Notes under the pieces: model-generated
The model's database searches: none
What the model was told of the DNA's origin: nothing
The model's input: the letters and a program-made list of their open reading frames with translations, nothing else
Position numbers and translations under genes: made by a program
DNA from: Lytechinus pictus
Taxonomy: Eukaryota; Echinodermata; Echinoidea; Temnopleuroida; Toxopneustidae
Assembly: GCF_037042905.1 (NCBI RefSeq)
Contig: NW_026974140.1
Span: 15,240,001 to 15,304,000, forward strand
DNA: 64,000 nucleotides
Reading direction: 5' to 3'
Shown: positions 28,062 through 43,000 of the stretch, one piece after another
Position numbering within the stretch: position 1 is the stretch's first letter
Layout: the number at the start of each line of letters is the position of its first letter

Positions 28062-31000
28062 ATGGCAGCCTCCATCGTTTCCACGAATGTGATGAAATTA
28101 CGTCTATTTCTTTTTAGTTTACGGCAAATAAGTATCGAAAAGAATGAAATTTCACAGTTCATTATTTCGAGAAGAACTCCCACACTTAGATGTTGTCTTA
28201 ACGTAAGGAACTTCTATGGAAACAGGCAGATTTATCGTTTAATTTCCACTTGGCGTGTCCGGACTGCGGGAGTAGGGGCCACTGCTGCGATTGCCCTCGG
28301 GGCAGTAGCGGCGTGTGCTGAGTCCGCCGAAACGGGTGAGTTAAATGAAGGTTGTTCTGCGGCCCCGCCAGCGCCAGGCCATGTGCCCATCCCATCTCTC
28401 CCAAACAAAACCGGGCCAGGCCTGGGGATCAGGAGTTTCAAAAGAGGTTCATCTTCATAGGCTTCATGACTCTCTGGCTCTGTCGCCCTTAGTTAGACCA
28501 AAAGCTTCGGTCTCTGTTATGTTGGTTGTTCAGCTAAACTCTGTTGTCTTCACTCACCAAATACAGAGACCGAAGTTCTAGCGCGATCTGTACAGGGGAC
28601 TCAATGGCCATATGTTTATGTGTATTAAGTTCGGATAAAACAGGGCAGTGAAGTTGCGCGACAGCCGAGGTAAGTTACTGTTTTTGTTCCTTTTAACTTG
28701 ATTTTCCCCGTTTTTTGGCAATTAATGCCAAGAGGGAATATTAATTTGCATTTTGGTCGCATTAATTTTCAAAAGTTTGATTCATATTTAAACTTTAAAG
28801 ACAAAAATTGAAGAGCCCCGACGGGGGGATTTTGCATTGTAAGTCCCCTAATGGTGGCTGCACGATAGCGAGCCGTCTGTGTATGAGGAGAAATTTAAAA
28901 AATAAACAAATGTTTAAAAACTCCTCGAAACAGACGGCTGCCAGCTGTCTATGTCGCCCTGAGCCTGAGGCCTGAAATCTGAATGGGTTTTAATTAATTT
29001 AATATTTAAATTTAAGACAGAAAATCAGAAACAATCCTTTTTTGGGGAAAGTTTGATGAAAATCCATCAACAATGAAAAGAATTAGTAAATAACGAACAG
29101 ATGAAGAACTTAGAAGAGTTATTAATTGTTCTTTTTTTTTCAATTTGTGATATCGTGTGCAATTAGATTCCCCATATTTGTCAATGATGAATACAATTTT
29201 TTTTAATTGAAGGGGAATGAAACCTTTGTAATAAATAGGCTTGTGTGGAAACAGAAAAATCAAAGAATAAGAACAAAGAAAGTTTGAGAAAAATCTGACA
29301 AATAATGAGAAAGTTATGAGCATTTGAATATTGCAATCACTAATGCTAATTGCTATTGAGATCCTCCTATTGGCAATGCAACAAGCAAGTGTGATGTCAC
29401 ATAACTTTCCCTTTGATGGACTATAAAATACCCCTAAAATTTATCTTTTTGCTTTTTCTTATGGTGATACAAACTCTTTATCCATTATGTATTCTTTAAA
29501 AGTCTGTATTACATGCCCTCATATAGAAAGAATATATGCTCTACTGATAGATGTGAAAAAAGAGGCAGTTTAACTGAAATATATACTAAAGTAATGCCTA
29601 ATGGGGAGAGTAGTTCACAAGTGACATCACAAATCTTTGTCGCATTGCCAATATGAGGATCTCCATAGCATTAGTGATTGCAATATTCAAATGCTCATAA
29701 CTTTCTCATTATTTTTCGAAAAAATCAATCAAACCTTGAGGGGGTGCTGGCGTGCCGCCCAAAAAACGATTTGGGGCAAAAAGATTGTTGACCCCCAACC
29801 CATTTTCGTCAAAATTGTATATCTTGGCTTTTTTTGTGTCAATTTCTTTGTTATTTTGGACAAGGAATTCATTTTTAACAATAAAAAGATGTAAAAATGC
29901 TGTCTTTGCCCTAAAATTTAATCCTTACTTAATTTGGAGGGGGTCAAGTTGACCCCCTTTTGACGAATTTGTCACTTCGCAACTGCAAGAAATTTTTTAC
30001 CTCGTCACTCAGTGACTTTTTACTTTCAAGCCTTGCACATCTTCTGAGACCAAATTTGTGATGCCCAGGTACGTGGTTCCAAAATACATGTAACACAACA
30101 TTTTGTAAGTGCATGTCAGACCCAAAATTGCCCGAAAACGTGACTCCGTGTACAAAGTCAATGCAGATTGGGTAACACTATTTGCATTGACTCTGTACAT
30201 AGAATCACGTTTTTGAGCAATCTATCCGATATGTATCATCAATGTAAGTTCTATACAATATAATGTAGAAATAAAACATTCCTAGGTATGAATGAAATTC
30301 ATAAGAAGGAAGAAGAGAACTTCCGGTGAAAGTTTTCCAAGTAATTATGACGATGGTCAAACATCATACATATGTACTACCGGTCAGTTAGATTTCTTGG
30401 GAATATCCCTGAAAGAAAAGCCTTATGCCAATAAAAGGAGAAGAACCAGGATGAATGGGCTAGAATTGTAAACTTTGACCCAGCCAAGACGTCAGACATT
30501 TCCCAGAGTCTTGTTTCCCACTCCTTCCGGTGGAAGTGGTAGTAAAATATCTTAACCAATCAAATTCAAGGGACAAAGTGAGTGACTAGGTATTTAATGG
30601 CCAATGATATTTAGAGGGCCATATACTTCATAATACTTTCTAAGAATATTAGAGTTCCACAATTGGCATAAAATTATTATAAATAAAGCTAGAATGTGAG
30701 TCTAAATCAGAAGCTGCTGATTGTTCAACAGAGATACTACTGGTTAGAGATACTGCACAAAAGTATTAACAAGTTTTCATCTGAATACTGTATTCAGCCC
30801 TCGGTGAATACAACAACTTACAAGGTGTTGTTAGGACAATCTGATAGTCCGGATCTTGGGATTCCACATTGACAAACTTGGAATCGTTATAAATCAGTAA
30901 ACACTAACGAGAAGTTGGTGTTTAGGATTTATGATCTGTAACTGAATCATTGGTCTAAGTCTGTCCAGAGACAGGAGCTGACATCAGACAGATTGTCATC

Positions 31001-34000
31001 GTCAGGACGCTCAAGTAAAGAAACCAAGAATCAGCGATGAAGAAGAAATAACTAAGCAACATCATTAATCATTGAATTGTATAAAGCTGTTAATATCTAT
31101 ATACTTAGTTTATAACCTGTAATCTTTGTTAGAATAGTTTACTATAATAAAGGTTTTCTAAAACCTAATTATTTTTGTGATTGGTATTCTGTTAACAAGT
31201 TTTCAAAAGTATGTCGGTACGTGGAACATACACTGCAGTCAAAAGATCCCAGCCACAAGGTAGGCCCAAATCTACCCTGTGACAATGTATAATTCTGAAA
31301 AAATTACAATTTATTCAATTTACATTGCATGGCACATTATGGATCTACTTGAATGTGACATCACAATGGTAATTTCTTCTTTATTACAGTGAAAGCAAGA
31401 TGGTTCTATGCATCAAGAAAGGATGATGTAGATGAAATATTGAGGTAAGCTCATTTGATTTACTTTGAGTCAAAGAAAAAAAATAATATGTTGTTATGAC
31501 AATGACATAATTTAAAACCAATAAAACATAGATATGTTTAAGTCATCAATTGTTTTAGGAAGAAGATCTTGTCAAAACGATGACATTTGAAGCCTGAATA
31601 AAGTTTTTGTAAATATTAGACAATATGGATTGCATTGTTTTATTGAATCAAAGCCAACAACATTTTAGTGACCTTGTTCCCTTTTTTTCACCATGGATTA
31701 CTTATAAAAATTGCTTATTCTCACTCATGTTTGTCTCTCCTCTGTCTATCTATCCCCTCTTTTCCTATACTACCTCCCTTTCACTCCCTTCCAACAACTC
31801 TCTTTCACAAATACATGTAGATTACTAAGGTCTGGGTTCAATGTGAATGAGAGGCATCAACTTGGATGGACAGCTTTGCATGTAGCAGCTGTCAACAAGA
31901 ATCAAAAGTAAGACCAAAGACTCATATTCTAAAGGTGTATAGCGACAAAACCTTTTTTTTTTCAGGAAATGACCATCTTATTGTGAAAATTTAGAATGAT
32001 TGTAGTAGTGTACTTCCTATTCTTTATAGTCACCTAATTTACATTTGATGAATGAGACATGGTTCCCTTTAAAGAGGAAGAAGTTTATTTTGCATCAGAG
32101 GTATATCTGCATTGTAGACCTTGTAGTTGTTTTCTTTCCTTGATTTTCTGATTGTCCATATACTTGTAATAAATCAGGAACATTCATTATGCACTGCTTA
32201 CATTGAGTCCACTGTTAATAAAACATTATACTTCCTTTGAATAGTCAGCTATATCATTGATTGATTCTTGAGAATGTGTTCCTGGTATTCTCTTAGAATA
32301 TTTCTTTCCACCGTGTCTTATTTCAGAGCACTGAGAGCATTACTTAAAGCAGGAGCGGATCCAAACATCGGGGATGAGTTTAGCAGTGTATGGCAGACAT
32401 CACAAGAGAAAAGTCTCAACTCATTACAAGGTTAGCTCTTCACATGCAAAGTTTCAAGACGGCTCCCAGAACCAGGCAGCTCCCCCAAAGGACGGTTCCC
32501 CCGACACCATTCTCACATGAATATTCCCCTTGAGCATACATGTATGTCTCATGGAGGAGAGCTCTCCATATGAAAAGTCTCTTTATACATTACGGACAAA
32601 ACAACCCACTCTAACACAACTTAAAAGTCACAGGGAAGTTGCCCTCCTTGGAAAGTTGCTACATGTACATATAATATCCATAGAGCTCAGATATCCCAGG
32701 TCCCCATTGCATAAAAGCTACTGTTATGGTAACTATGCCATATAGTAGTAATATTCATAAAATCCTTGGTTGTGATCGGTTGTTCAGCTTTGTTCTATGG
32801 TAAAATGTACTTACCATTGGATTGCAAAGTTACCAAAATATTTACTGTTATGAAATCGGCTCTGGTATGTTACTTGATTACTTAAATATAAAATCACTGA
32901 GCTTCTTTCAGATTAGCCACAATTCAAGTGCTAAAAATGTAATCAATGCATTTAAGGATTAATTACACAACAGCTGAAATGTTTGGACAAAGTTACTTGA
33001 ATTAACAGATACATATATGATGGACATGTTCCATGACTTTTGTTTGGTTAACAATTGCTCAAATGGAAATTCTGCTCATTTAGCAAAACTTCATCTTACA
33101 TCAAACCCGACATTAACCCTATATAAAGACCCACTTTATTTTTTGAACTGAAACCCTACTACAACCAAACCCTTACACTATTGTCCTCTTAGAAATTGAT
33201 ACAGAAGCAACAGAGACAGGAGCAAATTTCAGGTAACCATAGGAAGATACAGCTCAATATCACTTTTCTTATAAAAGTTTAGAGATTATTTTATTTATAT
33301 ATGGAGTTGAAAATAGGACACCAATAATAGATGGAAGATTTATTTGTACTTTGATTGATGATCCCAGCTCTCTTATTCTGTCTATTTTTCTTATTCACTT
33401 TGAAATATAATTTGTCTAGATATGTAACTCTATATGAATGCCTGTTATTATTTTTTATTATTATTGTTATATTTTTTATAATATATATATTCTTTATTGT
33501 AGTATTATATGACAGAGAAGATGACTTCAGTGACAGACTGAACAACAGAGCTTCATTCCGTGGTTGTACAGCACTTCACTATGCAGTCCTTTCAAATGAT
33601 ATCAATATTGTCAGAATTCTACTTGAAGCAGGTACATGTATTAACATGATTCATTTGATATACATTGTTGAAATTAAGAATAGAAGTGCGGGCAGGACTG
33701 TTTGTGTTTGAGAAATAGTGACAGAAAGAGAGATAGGAAGAGAGCATTTTAATGCTAATTCTTGTACATTTATTTTCTTAATATCACATTCTCCATTCAC
33801 AATATTTGTTATAAACTATGAATTGCTTTATATCAATCTTTTATGTGTAAATTTAATGGAAATTAATAAATCAAAATGCAAAAACATACAACTCTAAGGT
33901 TAAAAGAAGAGAAATATTAAGAATACTTTATCAACTTTGTTTGTATTGACACATCAAAATAAATTAACTTTGCAGAACCATACTTCCATGCCCCACTTCT

Positions 34001-37000
34001 TACTGAAACTTTTTTTTTGTCAGGTGCTGATCCAATGATAGCCAATGAGAATGGTCATACACCAATACAGTATGCCAAGGGGCAAGCAATAAAGCAGCTT
34101 CTTGAAGAATATGATAAGAAGGTGAGTACACAAGGTCAAAGTTCATAGTGATAATCACAGACAAAGTAAGAGTCAGGGTATAGTAATATTTTCATCATGA
34201 TGTAAATAATTAGATTTGAAGCCTATTCTGTTACAATTGGGCAATTCCATGAAGTATGTACGTGCAATTCCCTACATGTGGATCCTTCCTGAAAAAAATT
34301 CTCTTGAGTTCTAGTTCATATGAAAAGTTGTGGTGCCCTTAAATTTGTCATGGCTTGGGCAGTGGAGCAAATAAAATGGAGAAAAGTGAGGGTCGGAGGC
34401 ACAAAAGTTTGTTTTTATAAGGGATTTTCCAGTTGTTAAAATACATCATCATAATTTGTTGGGTTTTTTCCTTGATAATGTATGCAGGAGAAATTCAAAA
34501 AGCCTGTTGTTGAATGTTCCAAAAGGAATGTTACAGCATTAACACTACATCAACAAATTAAGAATTTCAATTGAATAGCAAAGAAAACTTAATTTTACTC
34601 AAAATGATATTCAGCTGGTAAAGCAATGATCCATTTGAGGCCAATATACTATTTTTTGTCTTTTTATGTTGCATTCATTGAAGCACTTCTTTGAGAGTTT
34701 AGAGCTCATTTGAAATTAAAAGTAGTAATATACCATTCAAATTCATGTCATTTCTTACATTCTGTCCTATGATATGAAGTATTTTGTGTTATATTGTATT
34801 CTGATAGTTTTCAGATCTGCAAGCAAAGAAGGCAGCAGAGGAGAGACGTCGTTTCCCATTGGAGCAGAGATTAAAAGAATTCATCATAGGACAGGATGGT
34901 GCCATAGCAACAGTTGCTGCAGGTAACTTGTTTCTAGAAACTGCAATTACTCAATAAAGATTATATTGTTTTTTCCCACACCATTTTGGATAATAGAATT
35001 TTATTACCAATATAGTTCATCTTATTGATGTGATGACATCAGAACTTATTTTTATCTCACAATCTCAATAAAAATAATTACTTTTGTACACTCTCACCTC
35101 TCAATCTTCATCAAGCCTTCATTATAGATGGTTCAGTTGCTGATTGCAACAACACCAACAAAAGTCTGAGGATAATTTGCTCCCTTTTAATGTGTGATTC
35201 CATTCTCATATTTCATTATATTGCATCTGTATGAATCCATTTACAGTGAATGAGTAATAAAGCTTGCAGCATAATGATATACAGTAAGTTCAACTCAGTA
35301 GTAAGTTAAATTTAACACAGATGTTCTTGCAATCACTCTGAAAACTGTAATTATGACATTCTTCAGAAGAATGTATTCCATGCTAATGTGAATAATTGAT
35401 TTTTATCATGACAGCTATAAGGAGGAAAGAGAATGGTTGGATGGATGAAGACCACCCTTTAGTATTTCTTTTCTTAGGCTCATCTGGAATTGGTAAGAAT
35501 GAATGAGAATTAACCCTAAATCTCCCGGGGTATTTTTGTCTCGCCTGCATAGCAGAGCGAGACTATAGGCGCCGCTTTTCCGACGGCGGCGGCAGCGGCG
35601 TCAACATCAAATCTTAACCTAAGGTTAAGTTTTTGAAATGACATCATAACTTAGAAAGTATATGGACCTAGTTCATGAAACTTCGACATAAGGTTAATCA
35701 AGTATTACTGAACATCCTGCCTGAGTTTCAGGTCACATGACGAAGGTCAAAGGTCATTTAGGGTCAATGAACTTAGACCATGTTGGGAGAATTATTTTCA
35801 AAATCTTAACCGAAGGTTAAGTTTTTGAAATGACATCATAACTTAGAAAGTATATGGACCTAGTTCATGAAACTTGGGCATAAGGTTAATCAAGTATTAG
35901 TGAACATCCTGCTCAAGTTTCAGGTCATGTGATCAAGGTCAAAGGTCATGTAGGGTCAATGAACTTTGGTCAAGTTGGGGGTATTTGTTGAATTACTATC
36001 ATAACTTTGAAAAGTTATGGATCTAGTTCATGAAACTTGGACATAATGTTAATCAAGTATTAGTGAACATCCTGCCTGAGTTTCAGGTCACATGACCAAG
36101 GTCAAAGGTCATTTAGGGTCAATGAACTTTGGCCAAGTTGGGGGTATGAAAATTTATGGATCTAGTTCATGAAACTTGGACATTAGGGTAATCAAGTACC
36201 ACTGAATATCCTGTGCGAGTTTCAGTTCACATAACCATGGTCAATGGTCATTTAAGGTCAATGAACTTTGGCCGTGTTGGGGGTATTCGTTAAATTACCA
36301 TCCTAACTCTGAAAGTTTATGGATCTAGTTCATAAAACTTGGACATGGGTGTAGTTGACAAGTCTTAAGTCACCGTTCAAATGTCATTTATGGTCAATGA
36401 ACGTGGTATTATGTCATTATATGAATGGTGTTTTTGTGAATGATTATTTTATAGTAGATTTCAAAGTTAGCACTGCTGCTATATTAAATCGCTTAATGCA
36501 GGCGAGACTGCCAGAGGCGTTCCACTTGTTATTCTTGTCATTCCCGGGTCTCAGCCGCGGATTGCGCAATCACAACGAAAATTTGCATGATGGTAGAGAA
36601 TGACGTAATCTACGCAGTTGCATTGGTAAATTTCACTGAATTCATACATTTTTATTTTATATGAATTAATTATGCTGATTTATTCATGAAATCATACTTT
36701 TTGCTCTGATTCACTAAATAAAGCTCCTAGAATGCTATTTTTTGGTGAAAATATTCTTTATAGCATTCCTAACAATTGTGAATGAAAAAAATTCTGGTAC
36801 CAAGACCGATTTCTTATGTATTTTATTGTTTTTTAAATTTCTTATGTATTTCTTTGTTTTTTTACTTTTTGTTTTTTATTGTTTTTTCGATGGAAATCGT
36901 TCCAGACTTAATTCTGATCATAAACAAGGCAAAATTAATTAAGTTTAATCAGTAAAAGTAAAAATAATGATACATTTATGAATTTTGGCTAATACACAAT

Positions 37001-40000
37001 CTGCATTGGATTAGTACATGAAATCACGTTTATGAGCAATTTGGGGTCTGACATGCACTTACATAATGTTGCGTAATGTCGTAACCGCGTACCCGGGCGT
37101 CACAAATTTGGTCTCAAAATTTGCGCGAGACTTGAAAGTAAAAAGTCAGTGAGCGGCGAGGTCAAAAAAATTTGCGCAACAGATATATCGCGAAAATTGT
37201 CGAGGGGGGGCCATTATGGCCCCCCCCCCCCCGGAGAATTGGGGTTAAAAGAGGGTAGGTTTGGTAGTGTCAGTGTCTTAACAATGTTCTTGTGATCTCT
37301 ACTAACTACTAGAGTTTTTTGCCTGTTAGCAGAATCTTTACATAATCATACTTCCTGTTTAACCTTCATGGTGGTGAGATAGTGACAAGGTATATTGATA
37401 AGAGGACAAAGTGATCTATAGACAATGAAATAATTGAAGTAAATTACTTCTAAAACACAACCCTTTTACTTATTTCTTCCCTTTTCTATCCTTTTCAATC
37501 ATTGCTTTTTAATCACTTGTAAAATCACACACTGACACACAGGATGGCAGTCACCCCCCCCCCTCCCTTGTGGCACAGCCCCTAGGGAGAGATATTTCAT
37601 TGTTGAATCATGAGGAAATGAAACTCCCAATCAACAGTGAATGTTTAACTTTTGGGTACATAAGGGGTTTATTTGGTGGTTTATCTGTGAATAAGCTGGT
37701 GGAATATAGTTCACTCTTCAGTTACTGTTGATTATTTTGAAAAGTATGTTACATTTACTAATAGTGTGTGAGATTTGTACTCTCTCTTAAACTATAAAGA
37801 TTTAATCATTTAGAAATCAGGTACTCTCTTGTATATTAACACATGTAACTGCTCTCTGAAACAAAATTACATTGCTCAAAATGTAATGAAAGTTCAAAAG
37901 TACAAATGTGATCGTCCAATTATTACAACTCTATATCCTTTGCCATTAACCTTTGTATTTGCAGGTAAGACAGAGCTCGCCAAGCAGATAGCAAGGTACA
38001 CGCACAAAAATGTGAAGAAGGGTTTTATTAGGATGGACATGTCTGAATACCAGGAGAAACATGAAGTAGCTAAGTTCATTGGATCACCACCAGGATACGT
38101 TGGTCATGAGCAGGGTGGTCAACTCACCAAGAAACTCAAGCAATGTCCAAATGCTGTGGTGCTGTTTGATGAAGTGGACAAGGCACATCCTGATGTACTG
38201 ACTATCATGCTGCAACTGTTTGATGAGGTAAGGCTAACTTGGACGAGGCCTAAATATCAAATAATGTTTGTTCATTTTCTTTATTAATTTATGTTAAGAT
38301 GGGATAGTTTTCATGATCTCACTTTCCAAGATCCCAAGAGCAAAAAACATTAAAAATCGGCACATGTATTTACCGATTATACAATAGAATTATTTTAATC
38401 TGCAAATGGTAGATCATATTTGTGTATTGTTTAATTCTGTTTGACAGTCCTATTTCCATGTTTTACAAAGTGTGAAATTCAAAATTAAAATAACTGAAAA
38501 AATCCTTCTTTTTTTTTCATCTTTCAAAATTGGTTCAGATAATTTAAATCCAAGATATTTCTAGGAATATTCTACCACTCAACACTATACTGTGCTAGCA
38601 TGGAGAAAAATTATGCACTGAAAGTCTTGTGGTAAAGAAACAAAATGCTCTTGTAATTTCAAAATAATGTATTTTTAATTTTTCTCAACAGGGAAGATTA
38701 ACTGATGGGAAAGGGAAGACGATAGAATGCAAAGATGCTGTTTTTGTGATGACATCTAACATTGCTAGTGATGAGATTGCCAGTCATGCTCTACAGCTTA
38801 GAAGAGAAGCTAAGGCTATGATGGATCAGAGAGAGACTACACAAGTAGAGAGAGGTAATCCATCTTAGGATGTATAGCTCTTTGACATTAAATCATGAGA
38901 TTGTAAAGTACATTTCAAATCTGTGAGGACATTCAATGCATTTTACAGTCAAGATATTCACTTTATATACAAGTTTACTTTATAAATTTAAACAGTAAGA
39001 ATCAGGACTAAGAAAAGCTTGATTCAGTTGATTGTACACTTAAACATCAACAACATTCATTATATAGAGTTAATAAATAAGAGATTATCAAATTAAAAAC
39101 CCCATTAAATAGATACATTCTGTAATGAAAAGTTCAGGATTATTTAAATCAAAGAATAAAGGGGAGAGCAATCCAAATAGTTGGACCACTCATGTTTGTT
39201 AAATCCAATATTGATGATGATAATGAATTATATTTATACAGTGCTGAAGATTACAGATTTTAAGTGTTTTACATGTACACCCAATCCATTGATTGTATTA
39301 TTCTATGCAGAATCCACTGAAATGACAGAGCAGGTAACAATATCTAAGAGATTCAAGGAAGATGTTGTCCAACCAATCCTCAAGAGACACTTCAGAAGAG
39401 ATGAGTTCCTTGGTCGGATCAATGAGATGGTCTATTTTCTACCATTCTCTCGAGCTGAGCTCATCAGACTCGTCTCTAAAGAACTCAATTTCTGGGCAAC
39501 AAGAGTAAGTTTGCTCTGAAAGATTTTGTTTGTTGGAGACTAAATGAATTTGTTTGAACACATGTTTCCATAAACTCCAGCCCACACATTTTTACTCTCA
39601 GTTTCCACTTTCCAGTGGGTAAAACGTTAAAGCCATTAGTGGTAATGATCTCTAAGTGAATTTGAAGAGAATCCCATAAAATGACCATCCAAGTGTTTGT
39701 AGTAAATAAAAAAAAGTATATGTCAAATGGTTGTGGCACAAAATTGTGTAATAAGCAAAATGAGCATGGACTCTCAGCCAGGTGATGGTATTTTTTATCC
39801 TTTTATATACCTTATCTTTACAAAACTCCGTTGCCAGTTCCAATATAATTGAAGAGTTTTTAACTCAAACTCTTACTATTGTATGTTGTTTTACATTTGG
39901 CTGCTTGAACCTGTACCAGTGGTGTTAACAGGGTCATGTTTTATAGGCCATGGTTTGTTTATTTATTTCAAAATATTTATTCAGGATAAAAACATGTATC

Positions 40001-43000
40001 AGCACAATGGCTGTTTTACATCATGGTCCTGAAGGACAAAATATAATCAGTAAAATAAATTCAATATTCATGAAAATTAATATAGTAGCAACAATGCGAA
40101 TGTAAGATACAAACATATAATGTAGCAAAAATGAAGAGTCGACAATAGGGGTTCAAATCAAGGTAAATGTGACAAGTGGAGTTTGGAAGTACAAACAAAC
40201 GTTTGAATGTCTGATAAATAGAAACAGAGTGTATGAGAAATAGGAACGATAGAGGATTGAGTAATAGTCGACTCCAGGGATGGAGCAAAAATAGAGGGGA
40301 TGGGAGTCAGAAAAAATAAAACAATCAAGAAATGCAAGAATAATGAGAAAAGGAATATTAAGAAGGAAAACATTAAAACAAACTCAAAACTTTTCAGATT
40401 GTAACTAACATGTAAATAATAACACAAAGTAAACATAATTATTTAAGTCATTTAAATGAAATAAAAGATTAAGGAGTAATATAAAACTTATTCAAAAATA
40501 TTTTTGTTTATAATTTCTCTTGAAAGAGGTGAGGGTTTGGTGATTTCGTAATTCATTTGTTAGAGAATTCCATGATTTTGCACCAGAGTATTTAAAGGAT
40601 TGCTTGAAAAGTTCAGTATTTGGTTTGGGCGGGACTACATTTAAAGAATCAGCATTACGAGTATTGAAATCATGTCTGTCATAAAACATTTCTATTTCAT
40701 TACAAAGTCTGAGTGGTGCAGAGCCATTTATGCAACGATACATTAATAAGATAATCTATTCGCGTCTCAATGTCTTGCCATTTTAAAACTTTAATTAGTT
40801 TAGAAACACTTATGTCACGTGCACCAAATTCTTAGTGACTACACGAGAAGCTCTTTTTTAAATCTGTTTGATAAGATTGCGATTCTTCGATGAGTATTTT
40901 CCTCATATAGAGCTTCCATAATCAATAACAGGTTGGATGGATGATTTAAAAAGGGTATTCAGTAAATGGGTATTTAACGTACTACTAAGCTTACGCAACA
41001 TTTACACTTTGTAAGAAAGATTTTTACACAATTGTTTAACGTGCTCATCCCAAGTCAAATGACAATCAATGTAAACACCAAGGTATCTAGTAAAACTGAC
41101 TTGTTTAAGTTTTGTGCCATTTAAGTATACATTCAATTATAATAATAATAATAATACAGGTATATTTACCCAGGGAAGCCGCTTCAGTTCCGAAAACTGT
41201 TCTCCCAGCGGGCCCTGCTATTATTATTACCCCGGCTTTAGTGGGATTCTAATGGGATCTTGTCGAAATCAACATCACATGGGTTTTATCGGTATTAATT
41301 TTCAATTTGTTATTTTTGTACCATTTATCAATTTCCGTGATGCACATTTGTAGTTTAGATTCAGCTTCGATTATATCTTTGCCCGTTGTATAAATGACAA
41401 TATCGTCAGCAAATATGCTGCATGAACCAGTGTTTACTCTTTGGATTATATTAATATATAAGAGAAACAGGGTGGGGCCAAGGAACCCATCCTGGGGAAT
41501 TCCGATTTTTACTTTGCCTAATTTTGACATTTTACCATTAAAACAAACAGATTGCTTTCTTTCATTAAGGTAACTTTGAAACAATAGTAATTCGATTCCA
41601 TGAACACCAAGATATTGTAGTTTAGAGAGTAATAGATCATGAGAAATAGCATCAAAGCACTTTGATATATAGAAGAACATACCGAAACCACTTCACGATC
41701 ATTCAAGGCTTCTAGCCAATCGTCAATAACTCTGTGTAGACAAGTAATGGTTGAGTGATTTTTTAAGAATGCCAATTGTTTCACTGTGATAAAATCATGA
41801 TCCAGTAGTTATGACATGAATTGTTTGAGCACAAGTTTTTCCATTATTTTGGCCGAATGTGAAACAACAGAAATTTGCCTATAGTTATAAGGAACATCCT
41901 TGTTTCCATTCCCCTTGTAGATTGGGGTAACCTGTGCGTATTTCCAATCAAATATAAACCCATTTTTCAGTGAGATATTAAAGATATGGGTAAGACTCTT
42001 TGTTAGGTATGGAGCAGAAACATTTAACAATTTACAATCAATTCCTAACACATCAATATTGCTTCTATTAGGTAAATCTTTCAAATAGTTGAATTTAATT
42101 GAATGTGAATTTATTAACAAAAACAAATAATACAAATTTACACATAATTCATGACATTGTCAAGATACAAACACACATGCCGAGCATATTCCAACATTAT
42201 TAACAAAGTACAATGTATACAAAATTTTATCAACGAATTAATGATTCCCTATCATATCAACTGTTCATGTATGTATTGTACATTGAACAGTATGTATAAT
42301 TTGGTTGATTTCTAAAAACAATGGAAATAAAAAATTTGCCATGAAATTTAAATTAACAAATGTAAATATTGGTAAGATATTGAAGTAAATTGTATTAATA
42401 ACAGTACACAAAAGGGGGGGGGGTGTTGTTGTTAAAAGGAAAACCAAAAGTTAGCATGAGTGCTAGTCGAGATTGGTTCTTGCAAGTTTAAGACATAATT
42501 CCCTGAAATTTCACAAAACTTAAATTCATGTGGACATGCTGGATTTTTCCAAATTAGAGGATCATGGGAAATGCTTTTAGTAATATTTAGACCAACGTTA
42601 ATAAAGAAAATCATCAGGAGTTATGTCATTATTAATGTCACTCAAGAACATAAAATTGCCAGTGGCTCGACTTAATTCAGTTCACAGTTTATTAGGGTAT
42701 TACTAAACTCATAAAATACCTTTCGGAAATACTCAGCCTTAGCCTTTTGAATAGTACTGGTCACAAAATTTAGTTGTTTACAGTATTCTTCAACTGAATG
42801 GTTACATTTAGCTTTGCGTTTTAAAAAGTCCCTTTGTTTATGGACTTAACAATATCATATTTATAAGATGATTGTGGACTTGACAATACAATATTTATAA
42901 GATGCTTGTTTTCCATGGTAAATAAATTGGTGTCTACTAGCATTAATATTGGATGCTGGTTGTGGTAAAGTCACTAATAATGATAATTAGTGCCTTACAC

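Noticed and set aside
28198-28581. Several overlapping frames around CLPB exon 1
   Set aside because: Shadows of the GC-richer first exon and readthrough past its donor at 28336.
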